From Effrenium voratum (lineage: Eukaryota > Sar > Dinophyceae > Suessiales > Symbiodiniaceae), in the NCBI GenBank assembly GCA_963377175.1, contig CAUJNA010003829.1, positions 1 through 64,000 on the forward strand: a stretch of DNA of 64,000 nucleotides, given 5' to 3'. Positions within the stretch are counted from its first letter, which is position 1. The number at the start of each line of letters is the position of its first letter. The position numbers were made by a program, and so were the translations under genes. Below, piece after piece: positions 33,890-45,204 of the stretch. The notes under the pieces were generated by a model. That model had not been told where the DNA came from and searched no databases. It saw nothing but the letters and a program-made list of their open reading frames with translations.

Positions 33890-36860
33890 CAGTGTTCCCG
33901 GTTCCCTTTGTCAGAGGTCCAGGCCACCAACTGGATGTCGGACAGATGTTCTCTGGCCACATCGATGAAGCTTCCCACCTTGCCGCTGCGCCTGACAGTC
34001 GGACACGCGACTTGGTAGGGAAAACCCCAAAATGCGTGGCGTCCTGTGGGTTTCCCTTACCAACCTGAAAAGAAAGCCCTAATTAACTCACAGTGTGCAA
34101 GCCGACACCTAGAAAAAAGAACGAGCACGCAATCACCCCAAGGTGGATGCAGAGCCTAAGTATCGCGATGAGAACTCTTCAATGAGAACCCTGAAGGTTC
34201 CCGAACTTTCCCTCGCAAAGGCGCCCCGCCTTGCCCTTTTGCCTGGCTGCCTCGGAAGTTCTTCAGGGTTGGGAGTTCAAAGCGGAGTCGCAAGACCTTC
34301 TTGATGTCACCAAGCTCAAGGGAACTTACCAGCTTTGAGCCACAGACTGTGGCTCCAGCAAGTGCGGGAGGGCGAGCCTGAGTTGTACCATGGCCGGTCA
34401 AAGCTCCTGAAAAGGCTCCATTCACCCCGAAAACTCGTGGTTTGAAGGTCAAGGAGCCCCCCATTGCCCTCCAGAACTGCAGATGCAAAGCCCCAAACAA
34501 TCCACGGATAAATGGCTCAACCGAGGACCCCGGCAGTGCATCCCGCACTCGGTTTCCCCAAGCGAAGCAAATGATGGGCAGAGCTCTGAGCTGCCTTAGC
34601 CGAGCCCCCATTGTTTCATACTAATATGTATATACATGCAGTTGGTGACGGTGTGCGTCTGAAGGGTTCACGTCACTTTGAGACAGGTGCTTGAAGGGCA
34701 GGCGCCGGTGTGTCAGGAAGGCGTAGTAGGCGGTGTACTGCGCACAGTCCAGCCTGAAGCTCGCCACAATTGAGGCGCCCGAAACCCCTTGCTTGTTTGG
34801 TTCCACCATGGTCACAAAGCTTCATGTCGGCCTTTCCAAAAGCCAGGCGCCCATGAATCAGGTAGCAAAAGGTCCCGGCGCCGCAACGCCGCGCTCCTCA
34901 CATCATGGCGCGCAGCAAAATCAGCACGCTGATTTTTGAGATCGAATTCAGTCCAAAGGCTTCAACCCTGAGAGCTGACCACAAGCCGCAACAAAAACAC
35001 GTGCAATGATCCCCTGGAAATAACTGACCTATACTCCCATCAAAGAATGAATCACTCTTGTCACGGCAAAATAACCATGACCAAAGCAAAGCGCCATGGA
35101 AGAAACCAGCGGGCCATCGCGCCGATTCACTTCTCCTGCAGCTCCGCTGGGGGTCTCATCATGGGCACAAGGCTCCAATCCTGGCATCGTGTCCGCGGGC
35201 TGAGACATGGGTGCCTGGTTCAACATGGATCTTTGGACGAAGCCTCTTAGCTGGCACAAGTTTCAGGGGCGCATCAAGGATCCGAGTCAAGTGACGCACT
35301 TGTGGAAAGGTGTCACAGGTATGCGCGGCGTATTTGAACGGGCCATTCCATCCTCTCATCGGCTCCTGGCTGGAAGCCACATGCAGGGCCATACGGTGGC
35401 TGAGGACCTTGGGTGATACGAACTGCTGTGGAAGCTGAACCATTTGGGTGTGTCTTTTGAGGGTACCCTTTTGGGGTCGGTGTTCAAAGGAAACCAAAAG
35501 GAAAACCATCATTCAGGGGGTCCCCTAAAAAACGACACACTGATTTGGATTGAAACTCAAGGTGTCTGTTTGATGAACGGGTAAGGCGTGGCCCGCGGCA
35601 AGCCAAGGATGCCGCAGCGACCACAGCTTCAGGCGACAACGTCTCTGAGGTGAAGTGCTTGGTGATGCAAAGCCCGGTGATCCTGAGCCACAAACCCGGG
35701 GTTCTTGCAGATCCAACAACCCCCCCCAATCCAAAGTGGTGTCCATTTGGTCTGAAGAAGGTAGTTTGAAATGCCACATTGTAATCATTCTGGAGCCCTG
35801 CAAACCTGACAGCCTTCCCCGCAAGCTGCTCCCCCCAACCTGTCAGGCCCGGGCAAGCAGAAGAACAGCCCGTTCTCCGTAACTTCCTTCACTGCGCGCA
35901 TGCCTCAGCTCACGCTTCAGATCGGGAAAGAAAAGAGAAGCGTGTTGCATAGGTCCGCGAACTATGGCTTCACAGGTTCAATTCGCTCCTTCATACCTTG
36001 CGCGTGTTTCGCGCGTGCTTCATGCGTGTCATTTTTTTGTGATAGGACTTGTGGAACAAGCTGTGGATTTTGTCTTGTGTGCAAATCAGGGGGGCGACTT
36101 CGATGACCATTCCGCTTTCTGTTGGCGACTTTCAGGGTCCCTGGATGACCTACTTTGAACCTCCTGTGGCACAAAACACGCCCAAGTGCCACGGCGAGTT
36201 TTCGAGCAGCCACAAAGTGGATGTTTTGGATCTATGAGCCGCGGGCTATTGGTGCTGGCCCAGCGCGACATGAGCCGCACGATGCCCACCGCTGTGTGCA
36301 CCTCGAACAAAACATCGGGTCCGAGCGTTTCCGAAGTCTCACTGGGTGCCCGGCGCTGTGCTGCGTGTTGAACCTCAGTGACACCCAAACGAAGAACTCA
36401 TGCCAGGCCCAGGGATCCTTTCCTAAAATCACAGGGAAACTGCAGGGTTTGAAAAAAGAACGATGGTTGAAAAGTTGAAAACAAGGCGGAATTAATCCTT
36501 CAACTTTGGATCCTTGGGGCACATGGCCGTCTGAAAACGCAGTCGATTCGCCTGGGCTTCCCGCATGTCACGGCTGCGTTTTAGGCTCTGTGCTTCTGAC
36601 ACCTTTCGGCTCATGTTTCGGTCCTTCCTGGATTCCTCTTTATTTGGCCCAACGAGTTCAGAGACTAACGGCATAATATGGCATAATGCTTGAATCCATA
36701 TCGGCTTTCTCATGGCTTGCACACTCAGTGGCGACCGACTGCCCTTTTCCTCCGAATTTGAAGGCAACGAGCGGAAATTTTCAGGGCTCGGATCCAGCGC
36801 ACATACTCCTCGTCCGCAGCATCTCGCCGGGGCCGCACCTTCGGGAAGCCCAGTCAAAGA
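33890..36860 (-). CDS. Exon series, unrecognised (part 2)
   Basis: Minus-strand exon-like segments in reading order: about 36850-36700 (LDPSPENFRSLPSNSEEKG), about 36630-36495 (SRKVSEAQSLKRSRDMREAQ, basic helix), about 36350-36250 (TSETLGPDVLFEVHTAVGIV), about 35710-35560 (TKHFTSETLSPEAVVAAASL), about 35440-35230 (SPKVLSHRMALHVASSQEPM, continuing VRHLTRILDAPLKLVPAKR), about 35215-35110 (PMSQPADTMPGLEPCAHDE), about 34815-34680 (FRLDCAQYTAYYAFLTHRRL), about 34420-34250 (SLELGDIKKVLRLRFELPTL) and about 33985-33890 (KVGSFIDVAREHLSDIQLVA). They read as folded protein, unlike the spacers, but I cannot name a domain. One or more genes are possible. Confidence 0.3.
35448..35512 (-). repeat. Dispersed ~60-bp intron repeat, copy
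   Basis: The plus strand reads GTGTGTCTTTTGAGGGTACC, then GGAAACCAAAAGGAAAACCA, the reverse complement of the pattern at 16433 and 31309. Confidence 0.65.
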
Positions 36861-37544
36861 AAGACCACACCCACTTTGGTTCTCCCGGAGTGTTTACAGG
36901 AAACTCGATCCTATTCGATCCTGTTTATGTTTAGTTGTTAACTGCTTTTGAGGTAGGTTGCAAAATGCAGAAGCAAACAACCAAGCAGGCATGGACGACA
37001 AACGGTCATTGATCGCAAACGCTCACAAATCGACGGCCGCTGCCTTCCATTGGGATTGCTCCTCAGGAAGCCTGAGATGGAGTCTTGACCAAGACCTTTG
37101 CGGGGAAGCTTTCAATGAATGCACGCCTCAATATATAAAACCCCGCTATGAACCCCGCTTCTTGCTTAATCGTGAATGATTAATGAGTTGTTGCAAACCA
37201 AGCACTTTTGAGCCCCCCACTTCTGGGCCCATGATCGCCATGGGCTCAAACACACATCCCATACAAAACCGATGAAGCTACTTCGCCCGGCAAAACAAAA
37301 CACGAAAAAGAAGCCACGTGCGATCCAAACGCAGTGCCAAGCAGCAGCACGAAGCAGTCACTGCCCAGCACCGGGCCCAGCTTCCTGCCCAGGCCCCGGG
37401 CTCGAATCGGATGGAAACCCCATGAAATGGGATGCTTCTGCCGTAGCATTCGAGCTGAATGCGTCTCTGAAAAAAACGCTGAGCCAAGGAAAACTCGAAA
37501 AGCCAATGGCAGCGTAACATTGATGCTCTGCAACGTGCTGGCCC

Positions 37545-40205
37545 AGGGCTGCCCCAAAACGCCAGCCTGCCGACATCAGGCCACAGCTCAGAGCCTGCCG
37601 TGAAGACGTCCAGCATCTCAGAGTCTTGCAGACTTGAGAGGCGTACATCCCAAAGAAGCTTCCTGTTCCCGGTGGGTTTGCCCATGACATAAGACTCATA
37701 GGATATCAATCTGCACACACTCTCTCACACACACATGAAACATCGTGATTGGCAGTGGGCAAGTTGTTTTCTTCAAAAGAACAAACCAGTCGATTGGTCT
37801 GAAGCGAGTAGCACACTTCACACCTGCCAAAACCCCAAAAAGAGCATACTCTCCTGAAAATAATCGCGGAACAAACACATGTTTCAAGGGCTTGGTGGGG
37901 ACACCCTTGACGATTCCCTGTATTTGTGTGCGGTTGTGCACAAGAACCTTGCCTAAAGAGACCTATATGGCTCTGGCAAAATCTGTGCAGCACTTGTGTA
38001 TTGCATGCCTCCTGAGCATTACGTGAACATCAGAGAGCTAGGCTGCCTGCTTGCGCCCGGCTCTACATTTGCACGCTGACTTCCCCATATCGCTTCGAAA
38101 AGCCGCACGTGTCACTCACAAGCCCTGGATATGGCGAGCCCCTGAACCAGGCGTTGATTTGACGCTGCACTCCATATATACCATTGCTCACAATGGAACC
38201 TACACCAAATACTGTACCTCGGACTCCTTGCTTCCCTCCATATTCCATGCTCCAGAGGAATCTTAACCCAAACGCCGCTAAGCCACACGACGGCCGAGAT
38301 CTCCATTGCTGGCTTGCGACTGCAAGTGACCGCCTCAGCACAGGCTCTCTCACGTAATGCCTGAAGGACTGAGGAAACTTCAGACTTGGAACAGACAGAA
38401 TTCAGGTTTAGTGTGCTGCATTGCTTGTGGGGAAGCATATCCCCTGTCAATGACTCTGAGGGACATTCTCCTTGCAGCCTTTCACTGAACCCCTGCGGTA
38501 TCCCCCAACGAGTCGTGACAAATCGGATGCGCCTCGCACCAGAGCCTCCATGGGCAGCGCGGGCAAGTGCACCGGCTGCTGGCCTGACTTTCCACCTAAA
38601 CCCCACGTGCTGTCCAAAAGCGAACGTCAAAGTGGTCCACGGTTTTCCAGCTCCTTGGACCCCCATACCTTTCAAGACTTGAGGGTTCTTTGGACTCGGG
38701 GCGAAACCATTATGCTGGAATCATCAATATGTCTACTGGTGACACCTCTTCTGAAGATCCTTTCAAGATATTGGCACACGATCCCACTGAAGTCCCCTTG
38801 TTTTGCAATTGCACAATTTCAGAATAGGGGGAACCACCAACATGATGCTGGTTTCATTTGGGCTTCCCTAACAAACGCGCCCCAAAAAGGGCCTCCAAGA
38901 TTTCTCGCCCCGCGCCTGTCTCCTGCTCCTTGGAAACCTCGCCGGCCAAGGCCTTCCGCAAGGAGTGGCCTCGGATGCGCGTCCCTCGGGTTGGCTGACA
39001 AGGGAGCTGGGGTCACACGGCTCCCACAGCGCTTCCAGTTTTGCCCACATGGAGCGTTTGGAGCGTTCCCGTACGCAAGTTCTGCAAGGCTGTCAGCTGA
39101 ACCCTGCAGGCTGACAGCCTGTGGACCATTGTCCTCAAGGGGTGAGTTTGCATCGCGACGTGAGGCACCGATGGGAACGACAGTGCGTCATCCCTGCTAG
39201 ATGCTCCACAACGTGAACACCCCGGTGAAATCTTAATATAAGGATTGATTGCGCAATTTCCAACCCAGGACACGGCAAAATTACCATTGGTTTTGTTGGG
39301 TAAACCACAGCAACAAACTAGCAGTAGCAAACAATTTAAGGCACCAACTAGTTGGCCGTTGATTCAAGCTTCCTGACTGCACCGTGTGTGCGCGATGTTT
39401 TCTGACTAAGGGAACCCTTTCGGTTGCTTCAAGGGAAACCAGAAACCCCCCTTTTGAGGCAATCCGTGTTCAGCTTGCTAACCGAAAGGATTTGGGCTTA
39501 TCCCCCCATTGGGGGTTGCCATTTTTGGAGTTGCCTGTGCTGTGGTTGCAAAGGGACACCAAAGGCAACCGCAGCCCTCAGGCGGGCGCCAAGGGAGGTG
39601 GCCTCAAGGTGGCTGTCGGAGAGTTGCTTCGCCAAAAGCTCCTGTAACCTCGGAGATGAAGACTCGACAACCCATCCAACTTCAGCTCCCTTTTTGGTCT
39701 TTTGGCTTGGTGGTGGGGTGGGGAGGGGGGTGAATGCTCCAAAGCAACCAAGGTTTTTAGAGACTCAGACCCAAGGGCTTCAGGGATCCGAATGGACGCG
39801 GGTTCCGAGAATTCGGAGTTGGACACATCACATCCGCCTGCAGAGCGCTGCGTTCCCAGCGGGCATTTGCATTGGGACTTATGTCCAACCATGTTTGATG
39901 TGGGTGTGTCTTTCTTGCCCCCCCCCAACAATACATGCTTCGGTGTTCCTTTTGGTTTCTCTTTAAACAAAAAGACACACATGTGCTTCAAATGGGTGGT
40001 TTTTCCTTTGGTGCTCCTTCAACAACCCCCAAACAGGTCTTGAGTTCCCCCCCCCAAAAAAATACGCCAAACAAAAAAACACTCACCCTGGCGATGTCAC
40101 ACTTCGATTTCGTTGCCTGGGCCTCCGCGCACTTCGGCCAGCACCCCTGAGCTGGGCCCCGCCTCGAAGCCCTCTGAGGCCAGCCGCAGCTGCCTCGAGG
40201 GATCA
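37545..40205 (-). CDS. Exon series, unrecognised (part 3)
   Basis: Minus-strand exon-like segments in reading order: about 40195-40105 (LRLASEGFEAGPSSGVLAEV), about 39645-39555 (LQELLAKQLSDSHLEATSLG), about 39040-38900 (weak, Pro/Arg-rich), about 38590-38500 (QPVHLPALPMEALVRGASDL), about 38395-38280 (SEVSSVLQALRERACAEAVT) and about 37712-37580 (YVMGKPTGNRKLLWDVRLSS). Helical, Ala/Leu-rich sequence dominates. No family is recognised, and the relation to parts 1 and 2 is unknown. Confidence 0.3.
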
Positions 40206-40276
40206 GCTTGGGGGAATGGCATGAAAATGAGCAGCCAGCACGTCATTCATGAAACATGACAAGATATGATAAGACT

Positions 40277-40322
40277 AGTTCTTGAACTTCTTGAAGTTCT
40301 TGCAGCTCTTGAAGTTGCGAAC
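40277..40322. repeat. Short CTTGAAGTT-type tandem repeat
   Basis: Four to five imperfect units of TTCTTGAAGTTC. Further right (40450-40660) the word GGGACAC or GACAC recurs about eight times without fixed spacing. No gene is supported in 40.2-41.3 kb. Confidence 0.6.
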
Positions 40323-41389
40323 TAAATTCTGAACCAATTGCACCCAGAAGGGTTCCTAGCATGGAAACTGCCAAACTGCCCACAATTGTGCAACTCTTTC
40401 CGCCTGGCACCTCTCAGGCGCTCGTGCACACCAGCGAGACGTCACTACCAACCGGACACGAGAACACCATCGGGACACCTAGAGATATCAAAACAACTGC
40501 AGAGCACCACATCAGCGGCATTCAGCGGCACACCGCGACACACAAGCAAAACACTCTTTCGGGACACCACCAAAGTGGCGAACACCTCAGAAATGGCCGG
40601 CACACCCATCAAGACACTGGGACACAGAGGCCCCAGCAGGCACTGTGACACTACGGACGCCACCAAAACACACTCGTCCCCCATTTGGTCCAAAATCAAG
40701 CCCGCGTACTTTCCGGGCACGCTGGTGGGGAAATAAACATGGATCATACGTAGGGCTCGGAAATATGTACACAAGCAAATCCCAATAATATAATCATGCT
40801 TGGTCTCATTTGACAAAACTGCAATTTGAGGTTCAGAAGACCTCAAGCGAAGCGGGATGATAAAATGATTGTCAAATGGTGCCCGAACCTCCGAACCCAC
40901 ATGTCGGGAATTGCCCGATATCGAAAGCAACTCGATTTCCGTCGCTCGCCCTGGTCCGGCCTCGAGTCAACATGGATTTGGAGTGCCCCACAACGGGTAG
41001 GTCATTCTTTGGTATCCCCTCGAAAGGACAACCCACTCGGCACCATCCAAAAAAGAATGGGCCAAACAATCATGCATTGCCTTACTGACCCCAAAGTAAT
41101 CTTACCTTCGAATGGCAAGCACAAGGCGATGTTTGACTGACTGGAATAAGGGTAACATATACCCTTTGTCCAACTCTTGGATGCTGACAATCCGAGGGTC
41201 GGAAGATGCCACTCCTCTTCAAAAGTGACCGTGTTCACGGGACAAGGACCCTTTTCCAAAGAGAGCGTCCTTTCATGGGGGGTGGGTTTTTAAAAGCATG
41301 AAATTTACCAATTTCAGCCTCAAATGTGAGAACTGTTCGCATTTGGGCAGACTGAGCTTCAGACGTATGCAGGCAATGCGCTTTTATTG

Positions 41390-43465
41390 CTATGGACCGC
41401 TATGGACCTTGTATGTTGTGCCCAAAACTGCTTGTCTATTGCAAGCATACACTACCATACAGTATTGAAGACAATGCCATTCACTTCTTGAGGTGGCAGG
41501 CTTCTTCATGGCGGGCTTCTTGGTGCAACCGTATGCCTTGGTGGTCCGCTTTGCCTTCTTACCATACTTGTTCAAGTAGGTAGCCTTCTTGCGATCGACG
41601 GCCTTGTTGCGCATCTTGGAGTAGAGCAAGACCTTGAAGCGATGCCGAAGGGGGCGAGCCTCGTTGAGAATCCGGGCGTAGTTCCGGAACCAAGCAAACA
41701 CCTGCTCGCAAGCAGACGTGTTGGTGTTCCGGAATCGGGTTGCGAGGCGCTTCACGAAGAGTGGGTTGCATTTGCATGTCTTCTTGTGCCCCTGCGCGTG
41801 AAATTTGTCGACCGACCAATACTTGACTTGCTTGCAGATGGATGTAGAAGACAGGGAAGGAGTAAAGCTGCACGCCCGGTCCAAAATGAAGCCATTCACC
41901 TTGGGGTAGTGGGGCAAGGCCTTGACCAAGGAGCGCTCGACCACAAGGTTGTTCTCAGGCTTCACCATGCTCTCCACACTCACGATGCGCAAGTCCCGCG
42001 GGTTCACCAACATGAACCACCCATGTCCGAACGGCTTGCATTTCCCATCTTTGCGGTTTTTTTTTGAGCATGGGCACTTGAGGATCCACACTTGAGGTGC
42101 ACCTTTGAGTGGCCGTCCCCCACCAGCTCCGTGACACCACCAGCTTTGCGCGGCGGGAAGACCTGTGAGTGCAAGTGGTTGTCGTAGGCTGCCACTGTCT
42201 CTGAGAAAAGCTCGTCCCCAATGAAGATCTGATGGTGCAAGCCCAGGGGCTCCAGCTTGCGCAAAGCCAGCCAGTACATCAACGCGTTGCCATGCATCTC
42301 ATGAAACTTGTACTCCTCATCGAACTCATGGTCACCATTAGCCACAAAGACACTGTTGTACGCATCCTCAACAGCCCTATAGGACACGAAAGCTCTGAAC
42401 TCAAGCGCCGCATGGTACTCCAGGTACTTGATGCTGAAGCCCTTCTTGTTGTTGATGAAGAGTACGTCAGACATGGTGGCCTGCGTGGCGGTGTTCCGCT
42501 TGTGCCCGCCTTCCACGACGAAGTTGGGGCCAAAGGTTGCGCGGCAATCGTAGCCATTGCAAAGCATGGTGCGGACAGTGGTCTCTACAGGCCCAGACAA
42601 AGTGTACACCGTGGCACTGATGTCATGACCTTTCGACATGGATCTGTGCCCGCAATGGCATGCCTTCGTGGGAGTGACATAGACAGACTTAGACAAGACA
42701 CCTACACCTGCACCACCCACTACGTTGTGCTGGATGCAGCGCCCGCTGCTGGCTTGCAGTCGATAGAACCTGTAGCGCTGGCTTTGGAGCATAGAGGCCA
42801 AGTAGCTCAACTGCTTTGTAGGGCTACCATCAAGAACTTTGACATAGCCCTCACGCAGGATGAGCGCAAAGAAGTGCTTCTCGATCCCGTCATGCACGAC
42901 GTACTTGCCATCGAGCAATCTTGAAGAAGAAGCGCACTCATGCATGTTGATCCCGAAAGGCTTCAAGAGGTCGTTCCCAAAGGACACGGGCAGAGGGCCA
43001 TCGCACTCGCATGGAACCGGGACCCCCAGATTGCGCGAAGAGACAACCAAGCAGACATCTTTGAAGACGCAGTCCGTGGTTCCACCATACACATCATCGT
43101 CGGGGGCTTCGCCAACTTCTGGCACGAAGGCCGGGTCCTGCGTCTGCTCGGCCTCGTCTTGATTCGGCTGAGGCCTGCGAGGGGGTGTAAGTCTCAATGG
43201 CAAGCTCCCGCAGTCCCCTGAGCTGGCAACGGAACATCCCTGGTGGAAACTCCTGCTTGACGCGCACCGGAGAAGACGGAGCTGGTGCAGCTGAAAGCGC
43301 AGGCGCCGGCAAAGCTCCATCAGCTCGCAAAAGCGCATCCAACATAGGTGTCTCGGACTGCTCAGGGCGGGCATGGGCAGGTCGAGCAGCTGGCATCTCC
43401 ACCAAGTCGAACTTGCGGAAGGCCTCTTTCAGCCACTCACTCTCCCACAGCGCCCTGTCATCCAT
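41390..43465 (-). pseudogene. KDZ-like DDE transposase, two frameshifts
   Basis: Starts with ATG at 43465 (MDDRALWESEWLKEAFRKF). The frame shifts at a run of Cs about 43185-43190, continues in the 43374-42004 frame, and shifts again near the poly-T at 42057-42110 into the frame ending at 41390. The two shifts compensate, giving ~690 residues. The middle holds a cysteine module (ACHCGHR...MLCNGYDC) followed by YLEYHAALEFRAFVSYRAVE, as in CxC domains next to KDZ (Kyakuja-Dileera-Zisupton) transposases. The C-terminal half has candidate catalytic Asp in DGHSK (42115-42117), Asp in LDRAC (41879-41881) and Glu in ACEQ (41705-41707), plus KFHAQGHKKTCKC. The last ~60 residues are Lys-rich. The D-D-E reading is inference. 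Homopolymer indels suggest decay, or assembly error. Confidence 0.55.
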
Positions 43466-43466
43466 G

Positions 43467-44400
43467 TCAAGGGGGATGGGGCCGTCTCTTGAAGTTTGAA
43501 AAGGTGGGCTTGCAAGCGTACGTCAGGATGTCTTTCTGGAGCCAAGTCATGCGCTTCACCGGCACAGGCTGGGCAGATGGGGCGCGGTAGTAGATGTGAG
43601 ACTTAGAGAAGACGATGAAGACCGCACGCTTCAAGATGGCCAGGGCGTCCGCCTCTGCGATGAACCCGATTGCAGGCAAAGTGGCGTGCGGGATGTTGTC
43701 CACCAACGTGTCCAGGATCACCCTGAGCTGGTGCATGACGAACTTGGCTGCAGTCCAGCGCTCCTTAAGGATGGTCTCAGTGTCCCCCACATCAGAAAAG
43801 GCTTTCTTCTTCTTGATTGGCTCACTGCCAATCTCGCCATCGTCGTAGAGCGCCGGGATGCTTTTGTCGAAGTGGACCCCGCGGAAAAAGTCAAAGTCAC
43901 TCGCTGAGCGGAAGGTGCCGGCAACGGGAAAACATCATGGCAATGATGCGTCCCAGGGGCGTCTTGCCCTTCCCGGGTTCGCCCAGCAGCCACAGAGAGT
44001 GATCTCGCAAGTACGGGACGATCGTCTCGATGACTTCAAGCACAAGGGGCTCCACCGCATCGATCGTGATGTCATACCTCGTGCTCAAAGTTGCCATGCA
44101 GCCATCGTTGGCGAGACTGTCCAGGGCCCTCTGCACCTGTCAACATCCCAAATGATGTCAAAGAAGTGCTTGACAGAGGTGGAGGCTGGGTTCAGCTCCT
44201 TCAATGGCAACGATACCGGAGTGACGCCACTGACCGGCACTGGACCCACGGGGACATGGTTGGGCAAATCCCGCAGGATGAGGTGGTCTGTTGCCTCGAT
44301 AGTGATGGCGAGAGTGATGTCCTCACCGTGCATCATAGTGATGAGGCAAGTGGACGAAGAGAAGGACACAGAGATACTGGTTTGAGCTTCAGATTGCTTT
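43467..44400 (-). pseudogene. P-loop ATPase of the same transposon, two frameshifts
   Basis: Three overlapping minus frames (44471-44085, 44136-43897, then the frame ending at 43467) join into one protein if small indels near 44130 and 43935 are allowed; the two shifts compensate. A Walker A motif GEPGKGKT lies at 43960-43983, preceded by VPYLRDHSLWLL, and a Walker-B-like ALYDDGEI at about 43832-43853. This is the layout of AAA+/superfamily-3-helicase-type ATPases. The stop of this gene and the ATG of the transposase are separated by 1 nt (TGAcATG), so the pair was probably one transcription unit. A helper ATPase next to a transposase recalls TnsC- or IstB-type partners of bacterial transposons; that comparison is analogy only. 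Confidence 0.5.
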
Positions 44401-44432
44401 TGACAGGCCTGGTGCGTAGTTGAGAAACAAAA

Positions 44433-44692
44433 GTGTAAAAAACCTCGAGTTTTCCAAAAAACAAAAAACAAAAAACAAAATTTCAGACCCTATGTATCCA
44501 TGCTGGCTGAGTTAGGGTCTGAAATTTTGTTTTTTGGAAAACTCAAGGTTTTTTTGGATTTTCTGGAAAAGTGTAAAAAAACCTCGAGTTTTCAAAAAAA
44601 AATCAGACCCTATGTATCCATACTGGCTGAGTTAGGGTCTGAAATTTTGTGTTCTTTTTTGTTTTTTTGGAAAACTCGAGGTTTTTTTGGAT
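44433..44692. repeat. Two tandem long hairpins outside the transposon ATPase end
   Basis: Hairpin 1: arm about 44437-44492 containing ACCTCGAGTTTTCC and TTTCAGACCCTA, loop TGTATCCATGCTGGCTGAG, arm about 44513-44554. Hairpin 2 repeats the design at about 44574-44682 with a one-base different loop (ATGCTGG becomes ATACTGG). The units share GTGTAAAAA...GGATTTTCT ends and are ~138 bp apart. They may be a duplicated terminal inverted repeat of the transposon, but no matching copy was found beyond 41,390. Confidence 0.75.
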
Positions 44693-44999
44693 TTTCTTGA
44701 AGCATCAAAGAAACATACCCCCAAAACTGCTGAATCCCTGTGTTTCAAAAATCCACCCCCCATGAGGGGCCCTTCTGTTTCCAAACCTCTCTGACGCTTG
44801 CCCACGTTTGCCCCACCTCAAAGATCTGCACTCGAAGTGGTGCGCCACGAAGTGGGTGGCTTGACATAACTTGGAGCCTCAAGCAAACGGTCAATGAGCT
44901 TGAGCATCTTGACATGGAATCAACTCAGAACCTTTTTGTTGGGGCCCTTGTTTAGGCTCCGAGTTCATTTGCAGCGGGAATGCACACCAAGGCGTGCAA

Positions 45000-45036
45000 A
45001 CGTGGATGCAAAGTGGATGCAAAGTGGATGCAAACG
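45000..45036. repeat. 11-bp tandem repeat GTGGATGCAAA
   Basis: Three perfect units and a fourth with an inserted C. Confidence 0.9.
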
Positions 45037-45059
45037 ACGTGGAGGTGAATGCTGCCAAG

Positions 45060-45150
45060 GTGCAATACCACACGCACTTGCATTTGGAGCAGCTGAAGTT
45101 CTTCCCTGGCCAATGGATCTCGAGCACAAGACAACCAATCACAGTGGCAG
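45060..45150 (-). CDS. Possible exon with half of a MYND-like zinc finger
   Basis: A minus-strand frame gives KNFSCSKCKCVWYC, with the C-x2-C and C-x4-C spacing of the central part of MYND fingers. The second half (CQ...W..HK..C) was not found nearby, so this may be coincidence or an exon fragment. Confidence 0.25.
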
Positions 45151-45204
45151 AGCTGGAGCCGATTCGGAGCCCCGTTTTGGATCGGAAACGTGAGAGCAAC
45201 TGAC

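Noticed and set aside
41270..41390. Partner terminal repeat of the 44.4-44.7 kb hairpins
   Set aside because: No sequence resembling either hairpin arm was found at the other end of the transposon.
44500..44640. Telomere-like TTAGGG in the hairpin arms
   Set aside because: A single TTAGGGT per arm, not tandem, and explained by the inverted repeat itself.
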